NCBI GenBank assembly: GCA_021234155.1
Contig: JAJEKV010000011.1
Location: 22,270,416-22,334,415 of the forward strand
Origin: Isoetes taiwanensis
Taxonomy: Eukaryota; Streptophyta; Lycopodiopsida; Isoetales; Isoetaceae
DNA length: 64,000 nt
Reading direction: 5' to 3'
Translations under genes and position numbers: made by a program
The notes under the pieces: generated by a model
The model's database searches: none
What the model was told of the DNA's origin: nothing
What the model saw: only the letters and a program-made list of their open reading frames with translations
Shown here: in pieces, positions 44,397-53,449 of the stretch
Numbering within the stretch: position 1 is the stretch's first letter
Layout: each line of letters opens with the position of its first letter

Positions 44397-47300
44397 AAGA
44401 AGAAGAAGAAGAAGAAGAAGAAGAAGAAGAAGAAGAAGAATGTTTATTATGTCTATGAGACCATCAGGTCTAGAAGACAGCACATTCTACAGACAATATT
44501 GCTCAATCATATATCATCTAATATGCCCTCAAGTGGGGCATCATTAGGCTCGCTCTCTTCTTTTTCATAGTCGTCCAACAGTTGCCTATAATTTTTAATG
44601 GATAGTTCTCTCGTCTTCATCACATCCGTTAAGAAATTTCCAATAGTGTGGACCGGTTTTCTAAAGAAATCATGCAAAGAGATATTATCTGGAATACCAT
44701 AGAGATCTCTAAGATTCTGGTAGGCGTGATGTTGTAATACCAAATGATTCTCATCCTCTATCTCATCATCTCCACATACTCGCAGATGTATGTCAGATCT
44801 TGGAAGATTCCCCCATCTTCCAACCTCTATTCCCAAATGATGAGAACTTAGCCTTAATCTGCATATCAGATGCCTTTTCTTGTATGAGACTTTGCCTGCA
44901 AGGTGGGGCGCTGCACATAAATTGGGATTAACAACCTTCCTGTATAAGCTCATCTTTGTTCCGGATTACTCCACATTTTGTGTTGCACATTAATTTTCAC
45001 CCATTCCCCGCTTGCTTGATCATTGGGTACACTATCAATTGACATGCCCCATTTCCCAAGCCATTTCTCAGAAGTCCGCATACCAGCCTTTTTACCTTGC
45101 TTTGTTCCATAGCTAATCTCGAGCCTATCATTTTCCATCTCAATGACCTTTGCCACATACTTTAATGTGCAATATATAGCTTCTGCTTCAAGTGGCATCA
45201 TGTCCGAATCCGCCAACATCATCGGATAGGGAGTTTGCATTTTTACTCCTAATTCGGTTAATAAGAATTTCTTTTGTATCTTCTCCACACGCCCACATAT
45301 CTCGTGATAGTCCCGCCCCCATGCCTCACATCCATAAAGCACCACGGATCTCACTAAGGACTCATATAACATCTTTTTAAGCTTCCAATCAACAATTTCA
45401 GCTTTCCCTCGCATTTTTCTTTGCATGGCAAATAATGCTTTTGTACCTCCATCCGTCCTTTGCTCAACAGCCTTATTCCAAGTATAATTATGATCAATTA
45501 TCAGCCCCAAATATTTATATGTACTAGATATCTCCACCTCCTGACCATCATAGAGAAAATGAAAGTCCCGCATTCGAGTTCCAAATATCAGGATTTTAGT
45601 TTTTTTAAGGTTAACTTTCATCTCAGTAGCTTTGCAGAAAGCGGCAAGAGCGTCTAAATGCTTTTGCATGTCACAAAGCATTTCGCAAATATAACAATAT
45701 CATCAGCATAAAGCAGCAATGTGATCACATACCCTGCCATTATGGTACCTTCACCTCCGCGTGTTTTTAGCCAAGCTTCAAGCTGATCTATATATATGCC
45801 GAACAACGTAGGAGAAAGTGGACATCCCTGCTTCACCCCTATGTTGCTCATTACATCCTCATCACATTCCTTACGCAGCGGAAAGGAGAGCTGCACTACT
45901 ACCTTCTCATACAAGACAGATACTGCATTACGTAGTGCCTGTGGTACCCCAATGCACATTTCATATAATCCCATATATTTCTTCTCCGCAGCATATCAAA
46001 CGCTTTTGTAAGGTCCACAAAAAGAGCAAAGAGGGATTTTTTGGTATTCTTCACGGAATCCATTACTGCTCTAATTGTGACTAGGTGATCCACCGTGCAT
46101 TTTTTTGGGCCTGAATCCTGCTTGTCCCATTGCTCTACAATCATTCTCCTCTGCCCATGTATTTATTTTGCGCTCCAGTATTGTTGCAAACAATTTGGAG
46201 AAAAGACCGCTAATCATAATCATCCTATAGTTATTAGGATCCCTAGTATCACCTGCTTTATGTACCGGTACTACTCTGTTTATTTGCCATGCCGATGGGA
46301 ATCCATGCAATAGTGCGTCATTCATCATATTGGTTACAACTTTAGCCACAGTAGGACCAGCCCATTTAATCATCTCCGCTGCTAACCCAAATGCATCTGT
46401 TGCCTTTCCGCATGATAATTTACTTATCCCATTCTTCACATCATCCTCTGTAAAAACAAGAATTTCTCCTTCCCTATGCATCTCATCGTTTAAACCAGCA
46501 ATGTGATAAAGACCACGTACCTGTTGCATTAAATCTTCCACTTCCAGCATATTGGGTTGATGTCCTTTTGATTTCAATCGTGCCCAGAATCGCCTTGGTT
46601 CATCTAGTAAGGTACCAACTAATATTTCTTGCTTCTTATGCAGATACGCCCTCTTTTTCCTCCTTACTAACTTACGATATTCCATTCTGCGCTTACATTT
46701 ATCTTCTTTTGCTGCCATTTTAAATTCAGCCAGCTTTGTCTTATATTCTTGGTCATACCATCCATTGCATGGCAATCCTTTTGCTTTCCGTTGTGACATA
46801 AAACATGAAGTTGCCGCATCTAGTAACATATTAGTCAACATATCATTATCACTATCTGCTTGACTTGTCCATTTAATGCTACTGGCCTGTGCCTCACAAA
46901 GCTGCATATATATCTCTTTCTTACCTGCTTGCATGCGCATGGAGACATTATTCTCCGCAGTATTGGGCATTGGCATTAGCCTACACATCACCTGCATGTG
47001 CATCACTATCGGGTAATGATCAGATGTGGCCAGTGAGTCATCCACAAAATAATCAGATATATAATCTATCATATGCGTCCCTGTCAACAACAGATCTACT
47101 ACATTAGCGCCATCCCCTTTAGCACTAATAGAAGTGCATTTTTTTGAAGCTGGGAATTTCTTAATGCCATTAATAATAATTAACTCCAAACCTCCACACA
47201 TATTGAGCAAGTGGCTGCCTTGTAGTTGCACCTCACCATAGCGGTCCTCCGTATCTCTAGCCCATCCAGCTGCTTCCAATTCTTCATTGCTCATTTGTTC

Positions 47301-47524
47301 CATCCAAATAGGATCTCCCGAGTCATTAGCAACATATGCTTGCCTATTGGCAATTCTACTATTAAAGTCTCCCATCAGAATAAGATCTCCCTGTGCACTT
47401 AGGTCCAAAGCATCCTGCTCTAAATGATGGAAAGGATCATCCTTATCCATATCTGCTGCTGCATATGTTGGTGATTCTCTCGGTGGGAAGTAGCAGCCTG
47501 CAACATATATTTTTCTTGTTTTTC
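44397..47524 (-). mobile_element. LINE-3, 5'-truncated, with (CTT)n tail
   Basis: A minus-strand non-LTR element of the LINE-1/2 family. Its 3' end reads 'catagacataataaacatt' followed by (CTT)n, seen on the plus strand as AAG repeats 44397-44440. Its 5' end lies at about 47524, within the endonuclease. Short repeats CCATGC flank it (44390-44395, 47525-47530), possibly the target duplication. It sits inside the H3 domain. Confidence 0.85.
44507..47524 (-). pseudogene. LINE-3 endonuclease and reverse transcriptase
   Basis: From the 5' side: a truncated endonuclease starting at IYVAGCYFPPRE with LILMGDFNSRI and later SDHYPIVMH. The RT follows with FTEDDVKNGISKLSCGKA, WQINRVVPVHKAG, AGFRPKK, LFVDLTKAFDMLRRR, GVKQGCPLSPTLFG and LLLYADDIVIF. 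The thumb comes next and a C-terminal domain in which the zinc motif is eroded (LRVCGDDEIEDENHLVLQHH). Shifts occur near 46120, 45970, 45670 and 44950. It is more diverged from LINE-1/2 than those are from each other. Confidence 0.8.
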
Positions 47525-47577
47525 CCATGCACAAGGACATCCAGCTTGCAAGGAGGATCCGAGGGGAGTTTCGGTGA

Positions 47578-47759
47578 TTATGGGACATACTTCATTTTGT
47601 TGTACAATTTTGTAGATCTATCTATGTACAATTTTCTTTTTGTGAAGTTGTAAATATAAAAGTGTTCTTTTATGCCACTTGGTGTGTACTTAAGTTTAAA
47701 ATTAGTAAGTAAATAATAATTTCTTTTTAAAAAATAACCTAGGAAAACGTGCCAAAAAG
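47578..47759 (+). other. AT-rich spacer between H3 and the second ORF
   Basis: Contains repeated 'tgtacaatttt' words and a 'gttgtaaatataaa' stretch resembling plant 3' UTR/polyadenylation sequence, followed by promoter-like elements. Confidence 0.4.
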
Positions 47760-47790
47760 TATAAAGTCACTTTTTGGCCCATTAGGGTTT
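47760..47790 (+). promoter_or_regulatory. TATA-like box, site II and telo-box ahead of ORF2
   Basis: TATAAAG at 47760-47766 and GGCCCATTAGGGTTT at 47776-47790, which on the other strand is a telo-box (AAACCCTAA) next to a TGGGCC site II. This pair is typical of promoters of plant ribosomal-protein and proliferation genes. A pyrimidine-rich leader follows up to the ATG at 47846. The TATA lies upstream of the site II/telo pair, which is not the usual order, so the exact transcription start is open. Confidence 0.5.
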
Positions 47791-47845
47791 CATTTTCGCT
47801 CTTGCCCTTAGCGTTTTCCTTCTCCTCCCTTGCGCCTTCATCCTC

Positions 47846-49237
47846 ATGGCTCGCCCAACTCTACACCAGTGGTACTTGGATGGCGAACACTGGGACCCCG
47901 CAGTTCCCTTTGATGTTCTTCATCCTTTTCTGCTCCAGCAAGTAGACCTCGTCTCTAACATGCAAGCGCACTCGGACTATGCTGCCTTCCTTCGGTTTTA
48001 CTGTGAGGAGATTGTACCTGCATGCGTCTTCAATGAAGACGACTCACAGCTCTACCTCGACTTCCACACGTTGCTCGAGATGTTAGGAGGTGATGAGCAT
48101 GCCCGGAATGTTATCAAGGGCATAAGGAGAAGGGGAACTGACCTCCCCATTGTTACTATAGATCGGGAAGTCTGTTTTGAGGCCCGATTTGCACTGGCCA
48201 TCATTATGGACCAGTATATTGAAGATGAGCAGATAGCTGCCGAGAAATCTCCTACACCAGTACCTCCTGACCCGGAAGACGATGAAGTCGTCGACGAGCA
48301 GGACTTTGCACGGTGGAAGGAGTTAGCCACCGAGGCACCGGCAGGACGAGAGAAAGCCCTCAAGCTTGAAGGGCTAAATCTTCTTCCTACCGTACTCTTG
48401 AATAACCAAGAGTACCTGATTCTAGAGGACTATATGTGGGCCTACCGCGTTATTGCTGATATGCGAGGCCGCAAAAAGATAGAGGTCCTCTATGATCTTG
48501 CCGAGTACTGCCAGGATGACTTCCTCGACTTTACCACACCGGTTGTGCATCCCCCACAAGTCGAGAACTTGTTGGCATATCGGCCAGAAGAGCTAGAGCC
48601 CGTTGAGACCCTTTTGTCCCTTCGGCAGTTCTTATTGACTGATACACCCCAGCCTCCAGAGGAGCAGTTTGCGGCTCACATGAGGTCTCCTCATGCAGGT
48701 CAGCCATTGCAGATCACTATGGGAGGGGTGGATGAAGAGGAGGAAGACCTTTGGGACACCAAGGTGAGTCTTAGGGATGACAAGGAAGAAGCAGAGCAGG
48801 AGAAGATCCTCGGTAACTTAGAAAAGGAAGCGGAGACCTCCAGGGATCCCCAAATTAGGGCAATGGGCAACCATGTGACTCGATTCTTCCTTTCAGCTTT
48901 CCGGCAAGGAGAGGTCCTATTCTTCTCCAAGAACCTGGGGCCTTCTTCTGAAGCATCTTGGTGGGCACTTCGTGCGATATCCACCTTGGCGGGCCATAAG
49001 AAGATTGATTATCACGCCACCACTATTACCTTGGTCCGGCGAGATTTGGCTATCGTGGCATTGGGGGATGTGGCGGGCTGCGCCAATATGCGACTTCTAG
49101 TGGCGACACCTTTGGCCACTTGCTTACCACTAGAGGCTGCAGCTCGAGCCGCCCTCTCTGCAAGCCCCAGCACCACTTTGATGCGCTACCGCCCACCTCC
49201 TCAGCCTATGGACGAAGAGGAGGAACCTAGTTCTTAG
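47846..49237 (+). CDS. element B ORF2, intact 463-residue acidic protein of unknown function
   Basis: An uninterrupted frame from ATG in a good context ('catcctcATGGC') to TAG. The N-terminal half is hydrophobic-aromatic (HQWYLDGEHWDPAVPFDVL; FHTLLEMLGGDEHARNVI). An acidic Pro linker follows near residue 140 (PPDPEDDEVVDEQDF), then a central helical part, an acidic stretch near 300 (DEEEEDLW; KEEAEQEKIL) and a C-terminal region with VTRFFLSAFRQGEVLFF and a Pro/acidic end (PPPQPMDEEEEPSS). No motif of a known enzyme was seen. It is the only undamaged long ORF of element B, while gag-pol beside it is broken. A perfect splice donor, AAG|GTGAGT, lies inside at 48762-48770. It may be a captured gene or a lineage-specific retroelement protein. 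Confidence 0.65.
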   Translation: MARPTLHQWYLDGEHWDPAVPFDVLHPFLLQQVDLVSNMQAHSDYAAFLRFYCEEIVPACVFNEDDSQLYLDFHTLLEMLGGDEHARNVIKGIRRRGTDLPIVTIDREVCFEARFALAIIMDQYIEDEQIAAEKSPTPVPPDPEDDEVVDEQDFARWKELATEAPAGREKALKLEGLNLLPTVLLNNQEYLILEDYMWAYRVIADMRGRKKIEVLYDLAEYCQDDFLDFTTPVVHPPQVENLLAYRPEELEPVETLLSLRQFLLTDTPQPPEEQFAAHMRSPHAGQPLQITMGGVDEEEEDLWDTKVSLRDDKEEAEQEKILGNLEKEAETSRDPQIRAMGNHVTRFFLSAFRQGEVLFFSKNLGPSSEASWWALRAISTLAGHKKIDYHATTITLVRRDLAIVALGDVAGCANMRLLVATPLATCLPLEAAARAALSASPSTTLMRYRPPPQPMDEEEEPSS

Positions 49238-49453
49238 ACATTTTTATTACGCATCTTGTACTGCGTATAGTTGTAATTTTTGATTTGGCATTTTTTTTAG
49301 CCATCCTACAATATATGTGCCACTTTCTTATGATTTATGATTATCGTATCGTTGAATACAACTAAATTGTTTTTTTTTTCCCATGATACTTCCTTGTATC
49401 TATTAGAGATTAGAGTATAAGAAATTGTTCCACATTGTATATTCATTCTTGCC
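49238..49453 (+). other. T-rich segment ending in a splice-acceptor-like site
   Basis: Long T-runs, then 'cattcttgccgtcttgcag', a strong acceptor, just before the third ORF. This suggests that ORF3 may be reached by splicing. Confidence 0.45.
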
Positions 49454-49923
49454 GTCTTGCAGATTATGATCTCGCAGAGATTGAGGAAAGAATCACCAAT
49501 GACATACGCAGGGACGATCCAGGACCCCCCGACCAAGACTACGGCCAACGATATGGCGAGTATCCAGATCAGGATGATGACTACGAAGAAAGGGAACTCG
49601 TTGTGGAAGGAGAGCCCTATGATCCAGCTAAAGGATTAGAAATAATCAATATTCTCCGAGAACGTGCCTTTGAACATTTACAACAAACTCTTCGACGAAC
49701 CTGGGATTACTGGGAAATGACGAGGCATGAAGCTTACGCCGCCGCCAATGACCATTTATGGCAGATCTTCTTTGCGCTACGAGATCTCTTTAACCTACTC
49801 ATCATTAGTCCTACCTTAGATTACCAGCACGTTATTATCCAGGCATGGGCTCGCCACAAGGTAGTTAAAGCCGTACGGGAGAGCGTCCGCTACTCCATCC
49901 TGTACCCTTTTGCGCAGCCCTAG
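49454..49923 (+). CDS. element B ORF3, about 156 residues, conserved in element A
   Basis: The frame has no ATG near its start, so it may be an exon beginning after the acceptor at 49453. It opens with an acidic part (DYDLAEIEERITNDIRRDD; YPDQDDDYEEREL), then a helical block, EIINILRERAFEHLQQTLRR, TWDYWEMTRHEAYAAANDHL and FFALRDLFNLLIISPTLDYQ, and ends VRYSILYPFAQP. Element A has the same protein with conservative changes, so selection or common descent maintained it in the family. No known domain was recognised. It lies 282 bp ahead of the gag ATG. Confidence 0.6.
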
Positions 49924-50205
49924 GCCTGATCTCTTCAGTTTTCTTTTATGACTAAGTATGTGTTGACTAAAAGTTGTCTAATATATGGACTTATGGCTAA
50001 ATATGTGTGTAATCACTACTTTTGTACTGTATGACCTTGAGTTCTGCTAAAGATATATCTCCAATGTAACTGCTATTTTGACGTAATACTAGAGATCTTT
50101 TTTTTTTCACTCTCTTGTACTGTTTTTATTGTTATGTCCTAGCACTACTTAAAATGATCTTCTTTGTGACACGTGGTATCACAATAATTCTCCTTATACC
50201 TTCTT
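49924..50205 (+). other. T-rich spacer between ORF3 and gag
   Basis: No frame. Contains an internal T-run and 'gtggtatcacaa' at 50173, a weak primer-site look-alike. It is the counterpart of 22077-22328 in element A. Confidence 0.4.
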
Positions 50206-51638
50206 ATGATCAATATAGACGGTGCACGTAACGCCTCATGGCAGACACCCTCAGGCGCTAGCAGATTAATGCCTGAGCAGGAACTCCTGTTGATCAAGCG
50301 GCAGTTAGTAGAACTGCAAACTTATGTGTTGAATGCCAACCCACCGCAGCATATGCAGGAGGATGGGCCGGAGTTACCTCCGTTACCGCCAAGCCCACCA
50401 CCACAGCAGCCACCTGCACCTGAACCAGGCCCTGTTCCCGCACAAAGGAGGCATCGTTCCAAACGTCGTCGAAGTTCCTCTACGGATAGTGCCACATCCT
50501 CACAATCAGCCACTTCTGTGTCCTCGCAGTCGTCTGTATCATCTGGTGGCCATGCAAAGCGTCGGGACAAGGAGTACCGTAAGACGGTTGATACCGCCAT
50601 AACCAGTATATGGAAAAATAGGAAATTCGCCCAGTTTGATGGGAAATCTAGAGGCGTATTGAATGAAGAGTCCTGGTTGGACGTGATGAAGGAGTTTGGC
50701 AAATCCTATGGCATGACAGAAAAAGATACAGGAAAAGTTGCCACCACAAACCTTACAGGAGCTGCTCGTATTTGGTGGAAGGGCTATGCCAGAGCCAAGC
50801 ATCTGGACAGAAGCAGGTGCAAGTTCAAAAAGTTTGCCAAAGCTTTTAAGTCGCATTATGTGCCCCGTGCGCACAAATGCCAACAGATTCAAACTTTTTA
50901 CAGGTTAGAGCAGAAAGGTATGTCAGTTCAGGCCTACACGGATGAATTCATGCGCTTGAGGTTGTATGTGCCTGTCACATTTAAAGGTCTGGACAGGACT
51001 CGAACCCACTAACGTCACAGTGCCAGGAATGAATGAAAAGAGGGCGGTAGAGGGTTACATTGAAGGGTTGGCCCCATCAATTAAACGAATGGTTAAGGCC
51101 ATAGACCCGAAATCAGTTGCTGAGGCTGAGGCTAAGGCATTGAGCCTTGAAGAGGACGCACCACGAAACCAGTACCAGCGCCCCGCCTCTTACTCGCAGC
51201 CACGGCCGTACACACCTTACAAGGGCCGTTCCCCGAGTCCGGGGCCCTCTCAGCAGAACTCTAACGGCCGCCGGGAAAAGAAAGTCACCTTCAACATGCC
51301 CGACAAACCGAACAATGTCGGTAAGGAAGTTCGGAACCTCTTACAGTCTATTCCCAAAGAGGCCCAGAGCAGCTCCGCAGAGATAAAGCATGTTACAGGT
51401 GTATGCGGCCCGGGCACTTCATGCAGAATTGCCCTTATGTCACGCAGACTGCCCAGCTGGCCATGGCCGACCTCGATTGGGACGATCTTGAGTCTACACT
51501 ACCTGTCGAGGAGGAGGCTCCCGAGTATATTCACGGTGCATCTCATATCTTTGCAGCCATAAAAACCGGCAATGCTGAAAGTCAGCCCGCTGTTATTTCC
51601 ACCATAGGTCAAGTAGACAGTAAGCCTTTATAATTCTT
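50206..51638 (+). pseudogene. element B gag with zinc knuckle
   Basis: Starts at ATG 50206 (MINIDGARN). A Pro/Gln-rich and Ser/Arg-rich N-terminal part (SKRRRSSSTDSATSSQ) is followed by the gag core with FAQFDGKSRG, GAARIWWKGYARAKHLDR and SVQAYTDEFMRLRLYVP, then after a 47-bp insertion GMNEKRAVEGYIEGLAP. A one-base deletion near 51380 shifts the frame before the knuckle CYRCMRPGHFMQNC (51393-51434). Element A keeps the frame at this place, so gag and pol were originally one frame. Confidence 0.8.
50973..51019 (-). mobile_element. 47-bp TG...CA insertion with 5-bp duplication
   Basis: Flanked by GTGCC on both sides (50968-50972, 51020-51024). It begins TGTCACA and ends GTCACA. The complementary strand contains 'gtgggttcgagtcctgtcc', a T-loop/B-box-like word. 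The uninterrupted site is present in element A. It behaves like a very short solo LTR or a tRNA-derived fragment. Confidence 0.6.
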
Positions 51639-52420
51639 ATGGATACGGGAAGTACACATAATTTTGCTTCTCCTAGAATGGCCCAGGTATTGCAGCTTGA
51701 GACTTTGAGGTCCCGACCGAAACCTGTCACGTTAGCCAGTGGAAAAATCAGACATACTCATGGCCGTCGCATTAACCTTAAAATGCAGCTGCCAGGTGCA
51801 CCAGTTGCATTGGGTGTGTTTGGGGTCTGGGTTCGGGAACTCCTGCAAGACAGCCCTCTGTGAGGACCCTTGGATCTAACAGGAGAATCCGGGGGACTAT
51901 GTCACGCGGGATTTGCAAGAGAAGAACGAGAAGAAGAAAACAGAACAAAAGAGAACAATGAGAGGAAAATGATAAGCTTCCTTGATATCAATGATGAACA
52001 TACATGAGCTCTCGCAATCGAGAGAAGACTGAAGAGAGACAAGACTCAAAACTCTTCTGAAACTCATGTGCTAGCTCTACTCATATCTATAGTACAATGG
52101 CCTCTGGCCCAATATAGACACTCGGACTGATCTCGGTGCCGACTCCTGGAAGGAGGCCTGATTTGCAGGAATGTTGGCGGTGCCTCTTGAAATGCTTAGA
52201 ATCACGCTGACGCTGACACGGGCGGTGACGGGTCATCACTTGTCGCGGCGCCTCTTGGTAGCAGACCCAGGCTTTGACTGCGTGGTCTGCTGTTTGGTCT
52301 TTTGCTGGGCTTTTGACGGCTGACCCGTGCCTGTCTGCGGATCCTTGAGCTTGACCTGGTCCGTCGTATGCATGAATAGTCCTGAACCAGGAGGCACAGG
52401 ACTAACAGGGTGCCGAGTTA
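51639..52420 (+). pseudogene. element B aspartic protease, split by a solo LTR
   Basis: The active site MDTGST stands at 51639. The frame runs through LKMQLPGAPVALG and is cut at 51816; it resumes at 52413 with [18 protein letters not shown] stop (TAA at 51631) also lies just upstream of the active site. Confidence 0.75.
51817..52407. mobile_element. solo LTR, 591 bp, in the protease of element B
   Basis: It begins TGTTTGGGGTCTGGG and ends GGACTAACA (TGTT...AACA) and is flanked by GGGTG on both sides (51812-51816, 52408-52412). Element A shows the empty site. No internal region is present, so it is a product of LTR-LTR recombination. It is unrelated in sequence to the A/B LTRs. Confidence 0.8.
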
Positions 52421-53449
52421 ATGGATATTGGCAAACATGATCTCATTGTTGGTATGGAATTCTTGGCATCTGCAAAAGCCAATATCGACTGCGAAAAGCG
52501 GGAGGTTACCTTCAACGCAGCTAATGGAGCCCGCGTAACTATAAAAGGTGATCCATTAAACCCTATTATGCAGTCTATGTCCATCAGGCAGTTAAGTAAG
52601 GCTATACGCAAGGATAAGCTACTCTGCGTCATCAGACTTGCATCCATTGAGTCAGATGCTAAACAGAAGCAAGTAGTTGATGCATTGCCAGAAAGCATTG
52701 CTAATCTTCTTAGGGAATTTAGTGATCTCTCTCCAGACGAGATCCAGAAACTTCCTCCATTCAGAGGAGTGGAATGTGAGATAGCTTTGGAACCAGGTAC
52801 TAAGCCTACCAGTAAGGCCCCGTACCGTATGAGTCCCCCTGAATTGGCAGAGCTTAAGAAGCAACTTCAGGAGCTACTAAACCTAGGCTTCATTCGGCCT
52901 AGTGTTTCGCCTTTTGGCGCTCCTATCCTCTTTGTTAAAAAGAAGGATGGCTCCTTGAGGATGTGTATTGATTATCGGCAACTCAATAAGCATACCATCA
53001 AGAATCGCTATGCTTTGCCTAGAGCAGACGATCTTATGGACCAGTTGCAAGGGGCCACGTACTTCTCAAAGATTGACTTACGCTCCGGATATCACCAAAT
53101 AGGAATTAAAGAGGAGGACATCCATAAGTCTGCTTTTCGCACCAGATATGGGCATTATGAGTTTACCGTTATGCCTTTTGGATTAACTAATGCCCCCGCA
53201 ACTTTCATGCGATTGATGAATGATGTCTTCCGACAATACTTGGATGATTTTGTTGTTATTTTCTTTGACGACATTCTCATCTATAGTAAGACTCTGGAAG
53301 AGCATGAGAAACATCTTCGGTTGGCCCTACAAACGCTAAGACGTCACCAGCTCTTTGCCAAGTTCTCTAAGTGCAAGTTTGCCACTCTGAAGGTGGATTA
53401 TTTGGGACATGTCATTTCAGCAGAGGGAATTGCTACAGATATCCAGCAA
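52421..53449 (+). pseudogene. element B reverse transcriptase
   Basis: Protease end, linker ([40 protein letters not shown]) and RT palm with [18 protein letters not shown] and FFDDILIYS are open in one frame. After [12 protein letters not shown] the sequence jumps into the region ahead of the integrase, so the RT connection and the entire RNase H are deleted. The RT part itself is better preserved than in element A. Confidence 0.85.

Larger units (their letters stand above)
44070..47577 (+). pseudogene. histone H3 domain inside element B, split by LINE-3
   Basis: Residues from SARRREQ at 44067 align with the H3 tail. [18 protein letters not shown] parallels the K9-K27 part of H3, and KPHRFR, then [51 protein letters not shown] and NLCAIHAK form helices aN to a2 (44160-44399). 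After LINE-3 the end resumes as MHKDIQLARRIRGEFR, stop (47527-47577). About four codons at the joint (RVTI) are lost. The segment SAPATGGV before KKPHRF is absent, so the K27/S28 site is missing. Changes include P43L, L60P, D77E, G102E, P121H. Loop 1 has the canonical length, so it is H3-like rather than CENH3. The fold is well kept (about 80% over residues 37-115 by my count) while the tail has diverged. Confidence 0.85.

Noticed and set aside
44070-44399. Assigning the captured histone to CENH3
   Set aside because: Loop 1 has the canonical EFKTDLRF length without the extra residues of CENH3, and the helices are closer to ordinary H3.
48052-48363. Minus-strand Ser-rich frame
   Set aside because: Shadow of ORF2 of element B.
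50170-50185. Second primer-binding site before gag
   Set aside because: 'tggtatcacaa' matches only the first eight bases and has no LTR before it.
51370-51435. Programmed frameshift between gag and the zinc knuckle in element B
   Set aside because: Element A reads gag and knuckle in one frame (apart from a stop), so the shift in B is a one-base deletion.
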